Of a DNA stretch of 64,000 bases, positions 46,401-56,099 are shown piece after piece (the stretch's first letter is position 1; each line of letters begins with the position of its first letter). The notes beneath the pieces were generated by a model, which saw only the letters and a program-made list of their open reading frames with translations, did not search any database and had not been told where the DNA came from. The DNA comes from Symbiodinium natans (taxonomy: Eukaryota > Sar > Dinophyceae > Suessiales > Symbiodiniaceae): positions 107,298 through 171,297 of the forward strand of contig CAJNDS010000299.1 of assembly GCA_905221605.1 (NCBI GenBank). Direction: 5' to 3'. A program made the translations under genes and the position numbers.

Positions 46401-49400
46401 ACGTTCGGCTTCGGTTCGCTACGCCCTCCGCAGATCTGGTGGGCCAACATCAACACTAGCCTGGCAGATGCCCTTGCACTCCTCCACCTTTCCGAGCTTG
46501 ACCGCATCTGCCACCTTCACAACTGGTGCGGCGTCCTCTGCATACTCCTGGGCAGATTGGGAGGGAACAGATTCTGCTCATGCCAGGGCAGAAGTTCCAC
46601 CGGCGGCAGTTCCCCTCACCCCTCTCTCCTGCCTTCCTGCCGGCTTCAGGGCTTCAAGCCTCTGAGATCCTTCGAAGCCGCAAGCGAATCAATCGAATCT
46701 TAAGAAGCTTTCTTTCCAAGGGTACCCCCTAGACTTCTCCGAGGCGCCACATGCACAAGTCCCGCGCCGCGTCGGGCTGCCTAGAGAATCTTGATGGCTT
46801 TAGGATGCTTTAGGGTATGGGAGTGTGGGGCGTGAGTTTTGGCTGGGCAAGGGCAGGAAGCCCAACACAGTAGGAAGAGCTCCTTCCGCATTACCTGTCG
46901 TCAGCACGAGCTCTGCCACGACAACATCCACATCCACAAGCCCCTGTGGATATACCCTAAACCGTGCCTACTTTGTGCAACTGCAACTAGAGATCCTGGG
47001 TCCGGCTCCATCTTGGGGGTTGTTCTAAATTGGGGTCCTCTGGGGTGGTCATTCGGAACCTCAGCATAAACGATATCTTAGGGGGACCCACATGTAAGGC
47101 AAGCCCCCGGCCATTTACTGCCAATGCAACCCAGGAAGCCTCCAAGGTATCAGCCAGCACCATGCCAACAAACTGAGCGACGTGCCTTGGGTGTTCGGCA
47201 GAACAGATCGACGATGGATCCATCACGATCAGTCCGCCGGTTCCGTTTGCTTGGGTTTAGGGTTCGGGTTGAGGGTTTAGGGTTGAGGGTTTAGGGTGTA
47301 GGGTTTAGGTGGAGACTTTGAGAATTGGGTGCTTGGTCCGGCTCTCAGGTGCATGACCTCCAGCGTAGGCAAGCGAGAGCGGCCGAGATGCTTGGTGGGC
47401 GCTGTCTGGTCAGCGAAGATCTGAGGCCAGTTCGCTTGACCAAGCACAGCTTCCATCTACGTCAGCGCAAGTGGTTCACTTAAACTAACTTGAGAACCAA
47501 AAGAAGCCGAAAAGGGGTTTATGGCTCACATACCCCAATAAGGATTCTGCTAGTATAGGGTATATGGTCCCAATTTCAGGGCTCCATTTGGTTCCCAAGG
47601 AGTAAGCCGTGAAGAGTATGAAGAGCCCTGCTTGTGCGGAAGGCCTTCGCTGGGAAGGCGGGCTTGAGGTCGTTCTCGGCACCTCTCCGAAGATGCGACT
47701 TAGAGGGCTTGGGGTTTAGGGTTTAGGGTTTAGGGTTTAGGGTTTAGGGTTTAGGGTTTAGGTTAGGGTTTAGGGCCAAATTTTCTCAGACGCCGTCTCA
47801 ACAGGAGGTGAAAACCGTACAGGCTGCTAGCCTTACCCACAATCCCCGGAACCGCGAGCCTAGCTCTTTGAGGTCGGCGGCCGAGATGAAGCTCGTGACG
47901 CCGGCCACCTCCATACACTCCACCACATCGATGCCTGATGATGGCGTAGGGTTTAAGGCTCTTCGGGTCTCCGTAACCTTGCGAAGCCCTGATATTCCCA
48001 AGCCCCAGGCGGTCCACCCAACCGAATCGAGTTCGCCAAGTCTAAATGACGCGGCCCTCTGGCCAGGCATTGCTTTGAAGTAGTGTCCTTCGTCAAAGGA
48101 TGCTCTACGTCGTGTATTGCCAGTACCTCACTAAACTAACCTGGTCTTGATTTCTCCGTACTCAAAGTTTAAAGAAGTACTTTGTCCTGAACGTTGTCCC
48201 ATCTTCAGCCGCCCCAAACCCTAAACCCTAAACCCTAAACCCTAAACCCTAAACCCTAAACCCTAAACCCTAAACCCTAAACCCTAAACCCTAAACCCTA
48301 AACCCTAAACACCATCACCCTGAGGGTAGATTCGGCCAAGGGGCACTTGACCACGGCCACTTTCTCAGCAAGCACGGGAACCTAGAGAGCCACCACTTCA
48401 AGCTTAGGGTTAAAATAGGGTTTACAGGGCTTTCGGGATTTTAGGGGTGCAGGGCACATGAGGAATTAGGGCTTATAGGGGTTTAGGGATGTTTAGGGCT
48501 TATAGGGGTCTCGGGTTCTGTAAGGGGGGGTTGAGGGCTTCTGACTAGGGTTTACGGCCCAGTGCTGGGGCCAGGGGTTTAGGGATTGCATATATATATA
48601 TATATACATACATGAATACAGATAAAATATCTAAAATATCTATGTACGTACGTACCTCTGTCGGGATGAAAAGGGGCCCGTCCCTCCAGTCGCGAGAGAT
48701 CCCCTGCAGCAAGCCGTATCAGCCCCCGGCGCTATCTGATCGGTTGCCCTCCCTTCTGGTCTTTTTGGGAACAATTAGTCTAATCAGGGGCCGCAGAAAC
48801 GGAACTCAAAAAAGAGACCTCCATTCATCTTCAACCCCTGAACATCCGATCGAACCCCTATCCTAAGCCCTTGCCGCCAAAGCAGCGCCGAAGAGTGTGC
48901 GGGGCCGGATCGGCTCGTCTGCGACGTACTGCGCGGTGCCTAGAGCTGGCAGGCCGCCCAAAGAGGGAGGCTGCGAGTTTAAAGGCTGAGGCCCCCATCT
49001 TCAGAATCGTCATCCTGTCGTCATCATGATGATGATCGTCATCATCATCATCACCATCATGATGAGCATGACCGCCACCATCATCATCATCATCATCAAC
49101 ATTATATCATCGTCGTCGTCACTAGCACGATCATATCAGACCCTATAGCCCCATGCCTGCCGAGAAGAACGTACGAAACAAAACCAGACTCGCAGCTTGC
49201 TTCCGCGTACCACTGCCAATACCAATTACAACTTGCGACCATCGGATAGTGGCATCTGTGTGATCGGTTTAGGGTTTAGGGCCCCCTGCCGGGGTGAGCT
49301 CCAGAACATATTATCTGCTGACGGAGCTGCCGCAAGCTTGGTCCAAAGCCTGGAACTTCTCCAAAGGCTGTCCGATTGGTGCTGTTGTGGCATCCACCGT

Positions 49401-52400
49401 GAACTTCCTCGCCATGGGAGGGCGTGATGGGAGTGATGCAGGTGTTGCTCCAAATTATGGCTGCAGGTGCAATGTAGAGTGGGCCGCACAAAAAAGGTTC
49501 CATACTTTTAACTTGGACAAGTTCCTTAACAAACTTCTGGGAAGAGGCTGCATGAACCTTGATACTTTGAGACTTCCGCCGTTCTTTCAGGCAATTGCCT
49601 TTCCAGTCTGGCTAAAGCAGAACGAATGCGCACAAACCGATCAAGTGATGATCAAAGAAACAACTTGGCACATCATATAAAGCCCATGTACACTACGTCA
49701 AACCTGTCTTTTGAAGAAATGAAGTTTGAGAGCTTTCTAGTAGAACTTGTTGCGAGAAAGGCAGGGAAATTCAATGTTGGTACATTTCTCCATTGAGGGA
49801 ACTCAACAGATGCTAACAGCTTTGCGTTAGTAGCACAAACGCCAACAATCTAGAGCATATAGTGTACTCATCTCATGCACCAGTAACACTGCATACATAC
49901 ATCTGTTTTCACAGAATCGAACAACTTTCTATACTGTAACATATGATTTGCATGAGTTGCATACTCTTGTTCCTGCCGGATTGCACAGAGCGCAGACGGT
50001 TCTTGTCCCCCTAAACCCTAAACCCTAAAACCCCTGATGCCTGAACCCTAGAGACACTAACCAAACCTTTTCGGGGAACCACTCTAAGCCGGAGGCAGGC
50101 AACAGTTGGTGCTCCAAAACCCTAAAGATCCCCAAGTACCCAAAACCCCCAAAGAACGCCTCAAACAACCATTAAGCCCTAAACCCTTGGTGCTGGAGAC
50201 GAGCGGCTGGTCGCCCGAGCACTCGGCCCTCTCCGGCGCCGCGACGGCGCTCAACTCCTGCCAGACACAAGCACGGTTTATAGGGTTCAGGGCTAAACCC
50301 TAAACCCTAAACCCTAACCCCCGGACCCTAAACCCTAACCCCTGGACCCTGAAAACCCAACTGCCTCCGGCGTCAGCGCCGCGCCGCGCGCCTGACGGGC
50401 CCTCAGCGCAGCCTTCGCAAAGAGGTTGCAGGCCTCGGAGCTCGACATCGGCTCAGGGAGTCGAAGGCGTGGGTTTGGGGCTGTATTAGTGACTTGGGGA
50501 TTCAATGCATGTGCACAAGATCGGATGTGTACAATATCCAAAACAGAATAGCTGCTATGAACTAGTGAGATGAGCAGAGGAACCAGAGCCGGTTGCTTGT
50601 GCCCGCATAAGTTCGACGTCCTAGAAAAGCCCAGCGGAACGGCCCTGAACTCCCTAACCCCTAAACCCTCAACCCTAAACTGATAAACGAAGCCCTTTGA
50701 AGCCCGGGTGGCGAGATTCACACGATACTCCTTGTCCACCACCAGGAAGGGCGGCTCCGGGACAGATGGCTCTTGGATGTGGGCCTTCGGAGCATCATGT
50801 TTAGGTTGGGACAGGGTTCAGGGTTCAGGGTTCAGGGTTCAGGGTTCAGGGTTCAGGGTTCAGGGTTCAGGGTTCAGGGTTCAGGGTTCAGGGTTCAGGG
50901 TTCAGGGTTTAGGGTTTAGGGTTCAGGGTTCAGGGTTTAGGGTTTAGGGCCTAGGGATTTCGGGTGGTTGGGACGATCACCACTTGAACGACGATGCTTC
51001 TTGAGGCTTAGCGTGCCAGCTTTGGCTGCTCTTGGCTCAAGACCTAAGCCGAAGGCCCCATTTGAGCCCACATTATCATTCATATTCATAGCCATAGCTA
51101 TCTGTAGCCTCAAATTTTAGATTCATGTGTGCATGCTCAATACCTATGCTTATATATACGTTTCAGGGTGTAAAGGTCCGGGACCCACCCCTCCCCACAG
51201 CACCTCGATCTCAGCTCGCAGCACCTGAGTCTCACGGAATATGGCCATGGGAGATGTGGACAGCAAAGGCACTATAGCATTGCGCAGGAGGTGGAGGGGA
51301 GGGCCGTCGCACACGTCAAGTCTCAATAGCACCCTCTGAACTCTGAACCCTAAGCCCACCTTGCCCACACTTTCGATGGTGGCCGAGGTCAGAGACTGGC
51401 CGCGGAGCGCCTCACGTGGTATTTCGCGTCGCGGGTACCCTGAAGCCCCCAACAGACCTGCACGACTGCCCCCCAAACCATGCAGCACCAAAGAACCCAT
51501 AAAACACCCAGGAGCCAAAAAAGAAGCAGCCTCTGGACTCTAAGCCCCGCAAACCGATAAGCCCCTTAAAGCACCCTAGAAGAACCACCCCGCCCTCCCC
51601 CCCCCCGTATTACAAATCTTGAAGAACTCCTAAGCCAGGTTTGCAAGGGGAGTCGGGGTGTGCAACAGTCCCTAAACCCTAAACCCCAAAGTCCTTTGGG
51701 CCGGAGTTCGGGTTCAGGGTTTAGGGTTTCGGGGAATCTAGTGCGCAAGTCTTCCTGGTTTATAGTGAGGACTTCGGGATGCGTACGAGAGGGCTAACGA
51801 GGGTTTGTCTAAGGTACTTAAAAGTCGCCAACGCGCTGTGCATACCCCCGAAAATTGGCCCAACTCCCACCTTAACCGAGGTGTCCGCCACGAATGGCTT
51901 GTGCTCCACGTTGCCGAAGACCATCCTGCACAGCCAAGTGGAGGGCTCCAACGCTTAGAATTCAGAACTTGATAGCACACGTTGTCATAGTTATCATACT
52001 TACCATCGTTAGCTAGAACGGTTAGTATGTATAGAAGCAGCATCGAATGAGTCAGACGCGGTGCCGAGTCAGGTGCATGGATGAATGGTTCCGGAATAGA
52101 GCTTGGGTGCAGGTTCGGAAGAGCTTTGGCGAACACCTGCTGTTCCCATCTAGCCTCACATCAGAAATGCCCACACCACCATCTGCAGCAAACTCGAACA
52201 CAAAGCCCGCATTCAGCTCGGCGTGTGTGTTCCTTAGATTGTAACGTAAATCAGAGGGTCTACTAGATGTTTGTTTACGTACTCGAAAGAGGCCCGGACC
52301 CAGACCTGCTTGAAAGGTTAGATCTTTTTGCATTTGGGCTTATGGTTGTAGGGCTTAGGTCGGATCTTGTGTTCCGTCTTAGCCTTCCTGAACTTCTAAA

Positions 52401-52947
52401 TCCTAAACCCCGCATCCCGCACCCTGACTCAAACCAAAACCCCACAGTTCCGAGGAAGAGTTGTGACCTTTCACAGGAGTCGGTAGTTCAGGGTGGGCAG
52501 CTTTTGGATTAGGCGAAACCACCAGCCTGCTCACCAAAGGGAAATCTTCAACCGCAAGAAATATCATTTCCTGTCCCTCGGTGCGGGGGGGTCGCTGGAT
52601 TCTTACTCAGTTACTGTCCCCTCCCGAGTCTCCTGGCCCGGGTCTCAACCCCAAAAGAATCCCACGGAGTATCAAGGAGTTCCAAGGGCCAGCCCTCAAC
52701 TCATCGACAGTGATCCACTCATCAATCCCGACAAATCAGGGAGAATACCACCCCGAAACCCGAAACCCCCGGAGCATTCAATTCCTTGTGATGACTGCCA
52801 AGATATGACTGCCTAGCTTTCCATCAGAATTCCCTGAACTGCTCCCAACCCGGCCCGTATACCCTATGCCAGTCGAGGATAGGGCTGAAGTCGGGGCGCA
52901 TATGCCTTCGCATGATCTTGAAGGTATCGAGGAAGCTGTTGGAACCT
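43463..52947 (-). CDS. xanthine dehydrogenase / aldehyde oxidase family enzyme (FAD C-terminal plus molybdopterin domains), partial
   Basis: A molybdo-flavoenzyme of the xanthine dehydrogenase/aldehyde oxidase family (oxidative hydroxylation of purines or aldehydes). Exons, minus strand, N to C: about 52947-52906 (TFKIMRR), 52232-52155 (NTHAELNAGFVFEF), 51925-51877 (MVFGNVEHKPFVADTS), 51410-51360 (ALRGQSLTSATIES), 50784-50704 (DKEYRVNLATR), 50433-50365 (ACNLFAKAALRARQ), 50257-50186 (GDQPLVSST), about 49406-49331 (APIGQPLEKFQALDQACG), 48939-about 48869 (TAQYVADEPIRPRTLFGAAL), 47934-47860 (EVAGVTSFISAADLKELG), 47185-47140 (HVAQFVGMVLADTLE), 46547-46472 (EYAEDAAPVVKV), about 46108-46030 (GQKHFYLETQTTYAYP), about 46006-45978, 44478-44387 (VAALRTKRPVLVQLDRPE) and probably 43595-43463. 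These follow the family order: RR...NAG, FGG-like, EALxG, EYRxxLA, PVGxPxxKxxAxxQxTGEAxYxDDxP, MPGVxxFxSAxDI, FVGxxxxxVxAD, YLETQ, RPVxxxLDR. Donors are often GC. Iron-sulfur domain, GGGFGGK exon and C-terminus were not found. The acidic Asp of YxDD is replaced (YVAD). Substrate cannot be told. Confidence 0.87.
44704..44820. mobile_element. 117-bp hairpin element, family D
   Basis: The left arm CTACTGTTGGTTTGTAGGGA then ATGAGGGAATGGAGTACCCT is mirrored by AGGGTACCTCATTCCCTCAT and TCCCTGCTAACCAACAGTA. Only one copy seen in the window. Confidence 0.72.
45045..45125 (-). CDS. possible extra exon inside the xanthine-dehydrogenase-like gene
   Basis: The minus strand reads AYSTWANLREAMAMARMPQA then LTQRTAW, between the YLETQ exon (46.1 kb) and the LDRPE exon (44.4 kb). 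The family has a helix rich in Ala/Met/Arg at about this point, before its GGGFGGK loop. The loop itself was not found. Confidence 0.3.
45725..45955 (-). repeat. CCCTAAA tract with two homogenised sub-blocks
   Basis: First a higher-order unit (CCCTAAACCCTAAACCCACAA, repeated four to five times), then about ten CCCTAAG units in a row, then plain CCCTAAA. It lies just after the YLETQ exon group of the xanthine-dehydrogenase-like gene on its downstream side. Confidence 0.95.
47511..47602. mobile_element. short dispersed element, family B, copy 2
   Basis: Matches copy 1 closely: GGGGTTTATGGCTCACATA, CCCCAATAAGGATT, AGGGTATATGGTCCCAATTT, TCCATTTGGTTCCCAAGGA. Same orientation. Confidence 0.6.
48215..48312 (-). 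repeat. perfect CCCTAAA tract
   Basis: About fourteen uninterrupted units within an intron of the xanthine-dehydrogenase-like gene. A possible small exon (VPVLAEKVAVVKCPLAEST) follows at about 48392-48325 on the minus strand. Confidence 0.95.
49018..49108. repeat. (CAT)n microsatellite with inverted halves
   Basis: GTCATCATGATGATGATCG then TCATCATCATCATCACCATC; ATC and ATG units pair, so the stretch is self-complementary. Confidence 0.85.
50813..50950 (+). repeat. TTCAGGG variant tract
   Basis: About fifteen units of TTCAGGG, with only a few TTTAGGG units near the 3' end. It is next to the DKEYRVNLATR exon of the xanthine-dehydrogenase-like gene. Confidence 0.95.
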
Positions 52948-53454
52948 TTGCAGCAACCCCAAGGTCTCGAGATTGGTTGACCCCCAAACCCTGACCCCGT
53001 AGACCCCAAAAAGGCAACAAACTGCCGACAGCCCCAACACCCCACAACCCAAAACAAACCCACTGACCCCTGAAATGGCCCTAAACAACCAAGACTGATA
53101 TCACGCCTGGCCTGGGAAAGGAATCGTCACTGAGTGGATGATTTGCGGCTTTGCCTCACTGACTCGCTGGAAACGGCTTTAATTTTGAGCTCAAATCGCT
53201 GACGTTCAAGGCACAACGCAGCGCCCAGCTACAGCGCCCAACACGCAGTCAACACAAGCCAACGGTAAACAAAACGCAAGCAGCACTACTGGATTCTACA
53301 CGACTTTGTAACTTTGGCCACCACGACCAGATCATTACCTAAGCAGGTGCCCGAATCCAGTCTCCCTTAAGGGTCATGGTTCAGCATAGCAGGCATGTGG
53401 GGGAACAGGGTTTGGGGCCCCTATACCCTAAACCCTAAACCCTAAATTAACCCT

Positions 53455-53660
53455 AAACCCCATCCTTGAGAAAAACCAACCTGGAAACAGCCAAGTTGCG
53501 CCCACTCGGGGCAAGGTCGCATCGGTCAGGAATGTCACAAGGTCCACTGACCTGAATGGAATGGCTGCTGACAGCTTTGTTTTCGTGCATTTTGCTCGGC
53601 ATTTGCCCAGCATACCTTGTATATGCCCAAATTTCAGCACCTTCAACACAGCCCCCCCCC
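53455..53660 (-). CDS. possible exon, unidentified
   Basis: Minus-strand frame EGAEIWAYTRYAGQMPSKMH, then ENKAVSSHSIQVSGPCDIPD and RCDLAPSGRNLAVSRL. It lies just upstream of the first recognised xanthine-dehydrogenase exon and could be an earlier FAD-domain exon, though no family motif is visible. Confidence 0.3.
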
Positions 53661-54497
53661 CCCCCCTTCCCCCGGCTTCGGTAGTCGTCTCCACACACTG
53701 GGAAGACTTCAACAAGATCCCGAAGCCTCAAAGGGCTTCAATTGGGGAAAGGGTTTGGCCTTGCTAAGGTAGCCGACCTGTCGCCTGGCCCAGGCATGCT
53801 TGGGCACTCCTGAACTTGACCCAGATCCATAAACCCTAAACCCGAAACCCTAAACCCGAAACCCGAAACCCTAAACCCAAAACCCTAAACCCCGTAAGGA
53901 AGGAGTATACAATTAGGGTATATTCCTTAGTTAGAGGGTTTTGGAAGAATCGGGGAGTTCCCGCAACAGAGGGCTACCAATGTCACAGCTGGTAGGGGTG
54001 CCTTCTTTTTGGTGTCTGAGGGCGGTGTGTATCCTAAGGACTGCAACATTGTTTCCCTGCTTGGGGAAGGGTATTAAGTATAAGGAAGTCCCCTGTTTGG
54101 GCTATGATCTCAAAGCCCGAGGGACTGGATTTTCTGATCCTCATCCATCAACTTCAGCTGCGCCCCCAGGGTGGTCAGGAGGAGGCAGACATCACCTCGA
54201 GGGGCTTACTCTGCACCCCGACAAGCAGTTGCCAGACTAGGGGGGCGGATGGTACATACCATGTGCATCATGCGAGTTCGCCTCTAAAGCTTATAAAAGC
54301 CACTTCGGACCTAGGGTACTAGTACTGGTAACTTTCTGTACAGCCAGCAGCTCAGGCAAGTTGCTTGGGAAATCTGGATGAGTCTTGGCAATCATGACGT
54401 TTCCAGCCTCGGAGGGCGTCGCAGCAGGCGATAGCAAAAGGACACAGGGGGCCATCTCTCCGATGCAAGCCTCATGAGGAGCCTGAAGGTAACGAAT

Positions 54498-54601
54498 TTG
54501 GGATGTTCCCCCTTATACTATCAGTCCTCAAGAGGGATTCTAGTGCTCCCTATTATAATCCTGAATAAGAACTGTCAGAAAAAAAACGGGGAACATCCCG
54601 A
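54498..54601. mobile_element. fold-back element, family A, copy 2
   Basis: Ends TTGGGATGTTCCCCC and GGGGAACATCCCGA; about 104 bp. The right arm carries an A-run in place of the CTAACAGTC mirror (GTCAGAAAAAAAACGGGG), so the hairpin is imperfect. Confidence 0.72.
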
Positions 54602-54632
54602 CTCAGAGTCCTAAAAGAGTCCGTTCCTTTTC

Positions 54633-54702
54633 AGGTGGTCGAAGTGGCCCAGCTGCCCACATCGCGAACTTGCGGATGCGCCACCTGATGGCTAAGGCTC
54701 GG
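54633..54702 (+). CDS. possible short plus-strand exon before a telomere-like tract
   Basis: After TTTTCAG the plus strand can read GRSGPAAHIANLRMRHLMAK then ARC, and runs straight into GTGTAGGGTTTAGGG. If real, the donor is again at the edge of a repeat tract. Weak on its own. Confidence 0.25.
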
Positions 54703-54830
54703 TGTAGGGTTTAGGGTTTAGGGTTTAGGGTTTAGGGTTTAGGGTTTAGGGTTTAGGGTCTAGGGTCTAGGGTCTAGGGTCTAGGGTCTAGGGTCTAGGG
54801 TCTAGGGTCTAGGGTTTAGGGTTTAGGGTT
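54703..54830 (+). repeat. TTTAGGG tract with an internal TCTAGGG block
   Basis: About eight TTTAGGG units, then about nine TCTAGGG units, then three TTTAGGG units, with sharp switches between blocks. Confidence 0.95.
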
Positions 54831-54963
54831 TCCTTCTGGGGGTTCTCATTCTAAGGGAACCCAAAAATGGGGGTCTACTCTAGGGGTACCCTCGCCAAAG
54901 ATCTTCCCTTTCCACCTTCCTTGACTGGTTGAAAGCTTTTGAGCCTCGAACTGAAGACGAACC

Positions 54964-55024
54964 ATATGGGAGTTTACGAAAATAAGGGGCCCCAGAATAA
55001 ACCCCAAATAGTAGGATTCCCTTA
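54964..55024. mobile_element. dispersed element, family C, copy 2
   Basis: Reads ATGGGAGTTTACGAAAATAA, then GGGGCCCCAGAATAAACCCC and AAATAGTAGGATTCCCTTA. A related inverse copy (CATTCTAAGGGAACCCAAAA ...) lies just upstream at 54845-54890. Confidence 0.6.
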
Positions 55025-55372
55025 TCATGAGGACCCCAACAAGGTCCCGAATTTCGAAAACCCTGAACCCTGAACCCTAAACCCTAGACCCACCGACTCC
55101 TGCCAAGAGGCGAGCTTCAAATGTCGCACAATGGCTGCCAGTCCAGGTGCTGTAGCCTCAGTTGCGCGCATGTGAGGTTCATGGTAACACATTGGGATGT
55201 TCCCCCTTATATGAACAGGCCTTAATAGGGATTCTAGTAGGGGGCTACCATAATCCCTATCAAGGACTGTTAGTATAAGGGGAACATCCCAAGCAACACG
55301 CTCCAAAACAAAAGTGTTCGAAGCAGTTCTCGTCTGGGCAAGTTGGGCTTGTAGCCTGTCTAGTAGTGACAA
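55025..55372 (-). CDS. possible exons flanking a fold-back element
   Basis: Minus strand: SLLDRLQAQLAQTRTASNTF then VLERVA, next a 100-bp fold-back element (55192-55292), next MCYHEPHMRATEATAPGLAA, IVRHLKLASWQES. The second part faintly recalls the HLxxIAxxQVRN helix of the xanthine-dehydrogenase FAD domain. The frame stays open through the element, so the element could be exonic or act as an intron. Confidence 0.28.
   Translation of the reverse strand: MSLLDRLQAQLAQTRTASNTFVLERVAWDVPLILTVLDRDYGSPLLESLLRPVHIRGNIPMCYHEPHMRATEATAPGLAAIVRHLKLASWQESVGLGFRVQGSGFSKFGTLLGSS
55192..55292. mobile_element. fold-back element, family A, copy 3
   Basis: Ends TTGGGATGTTCCCCCTTAT and ATAAGGGGAACATCCCAA; 101 bp. 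It sits between two protein-like segments on the minus strand, only about 600 bp from copy 2. Confidence 0.75.
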
Positions 55373-55634
55373 TGCCGCGCCAAAGGTCTATTGATACTTG
55401 GTCCAAGTGGAGCTTCATACATGTATGTGCCCAAGCTTCATTTGGGTGCATCCGGGTACCCCTTTTATGCCCAAAAACACTTTAATCCTTAGTATAGGAC
55501 CCCCCTCCCCCCACCCCCGCCCCCCCACCCCCCCCCCCCACAAACAAAAAAAAACACAGAGAAAAATAGCACCCCTATTTTCGGAAACCCCCATTGAGGT
55601 AACCCTAGCCATCTGAAAGCAAGAGCGACACATC

Positions 55635-55740
55635 TCAGACTTGCCAGGGAGCCGCGGCTTTTTCAAGCTCCTGGGGAACAAGGTTAGCCCAGTAACCATC
55701 TTCAATAAGGCTACGCTTGTTTTTGGTTGGTTCCTTGATC
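55635..55740 (-). CDS. possible exon, unidentified
   Basis: Minus-strand frame RSLIEDGYWANLVPQELEKA then AAPWQV, ending near a GT (GTCTGAG). Short but protein-like; no family recognised. Confidence 0.3.
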
Positions 55741-56099
55741 AGGGAACCCAGAACCAAAGAAAGGGTGAAAGGGTGCAACTGGGCTACTAGTACCAAGGGA
55801 GCAAATCAGGCAGTGAGCAGCCTGTGTGCGTCTCGGAAACTCACTTTCGGACGCAGAGCCATTGTCTACCGCGAGCATTCCTGTTGGGATTGCACTGCCT
55901 TGTTGCTTTTTCGGAGGGTCGGCTGCTGAAGTCCCATCCTCCAGAGGTCTTTTGTGAGAGATTTGTGACTGTTTCCTTCAATTCGTAGACACCCCCCCCC
56001 CCCCGTGGGTGGCTTAAATAGGGTCTATTTGGAAGCTGGGACTCGGGTTTTCTTATAGCCATACACGTTTCCACGAGGGTACGCTGCTGTCACGTCAGT

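Larger units (their letters stand above)
1143..55090. repeat. remaining scattered telomere-like tracts
   Basis: Shorter tracts, not described individually. TTTAGGG on plus: 2623-2652, 13316-13345, 20408-20442, 28400-28438, 29203-29236, 34764-34820, 36630-36670, 40247-40266, 47251-47310, 47709-47775. CCCTAAA on plus: 1143-1165, 13797-13840, 20248-20320, 28791-28832, 28950-28990, 34597-34645, 35094-35112, 35211-35255, 36890-36950, 39790-39836, 44940-45045, 46159-46190, 50010-50030, 50294-50345, 53425-53460, 53828-53895, 55064-55090. Confidence 0.9.

Noticed and set aside
51020-51046. Possible dinoflagellate spliced-leader sequence (TTGGCTCAAG)
   Set aside because: Only the last ten bases agree with the known spliced leader; upstream bases differ and no donor follows.
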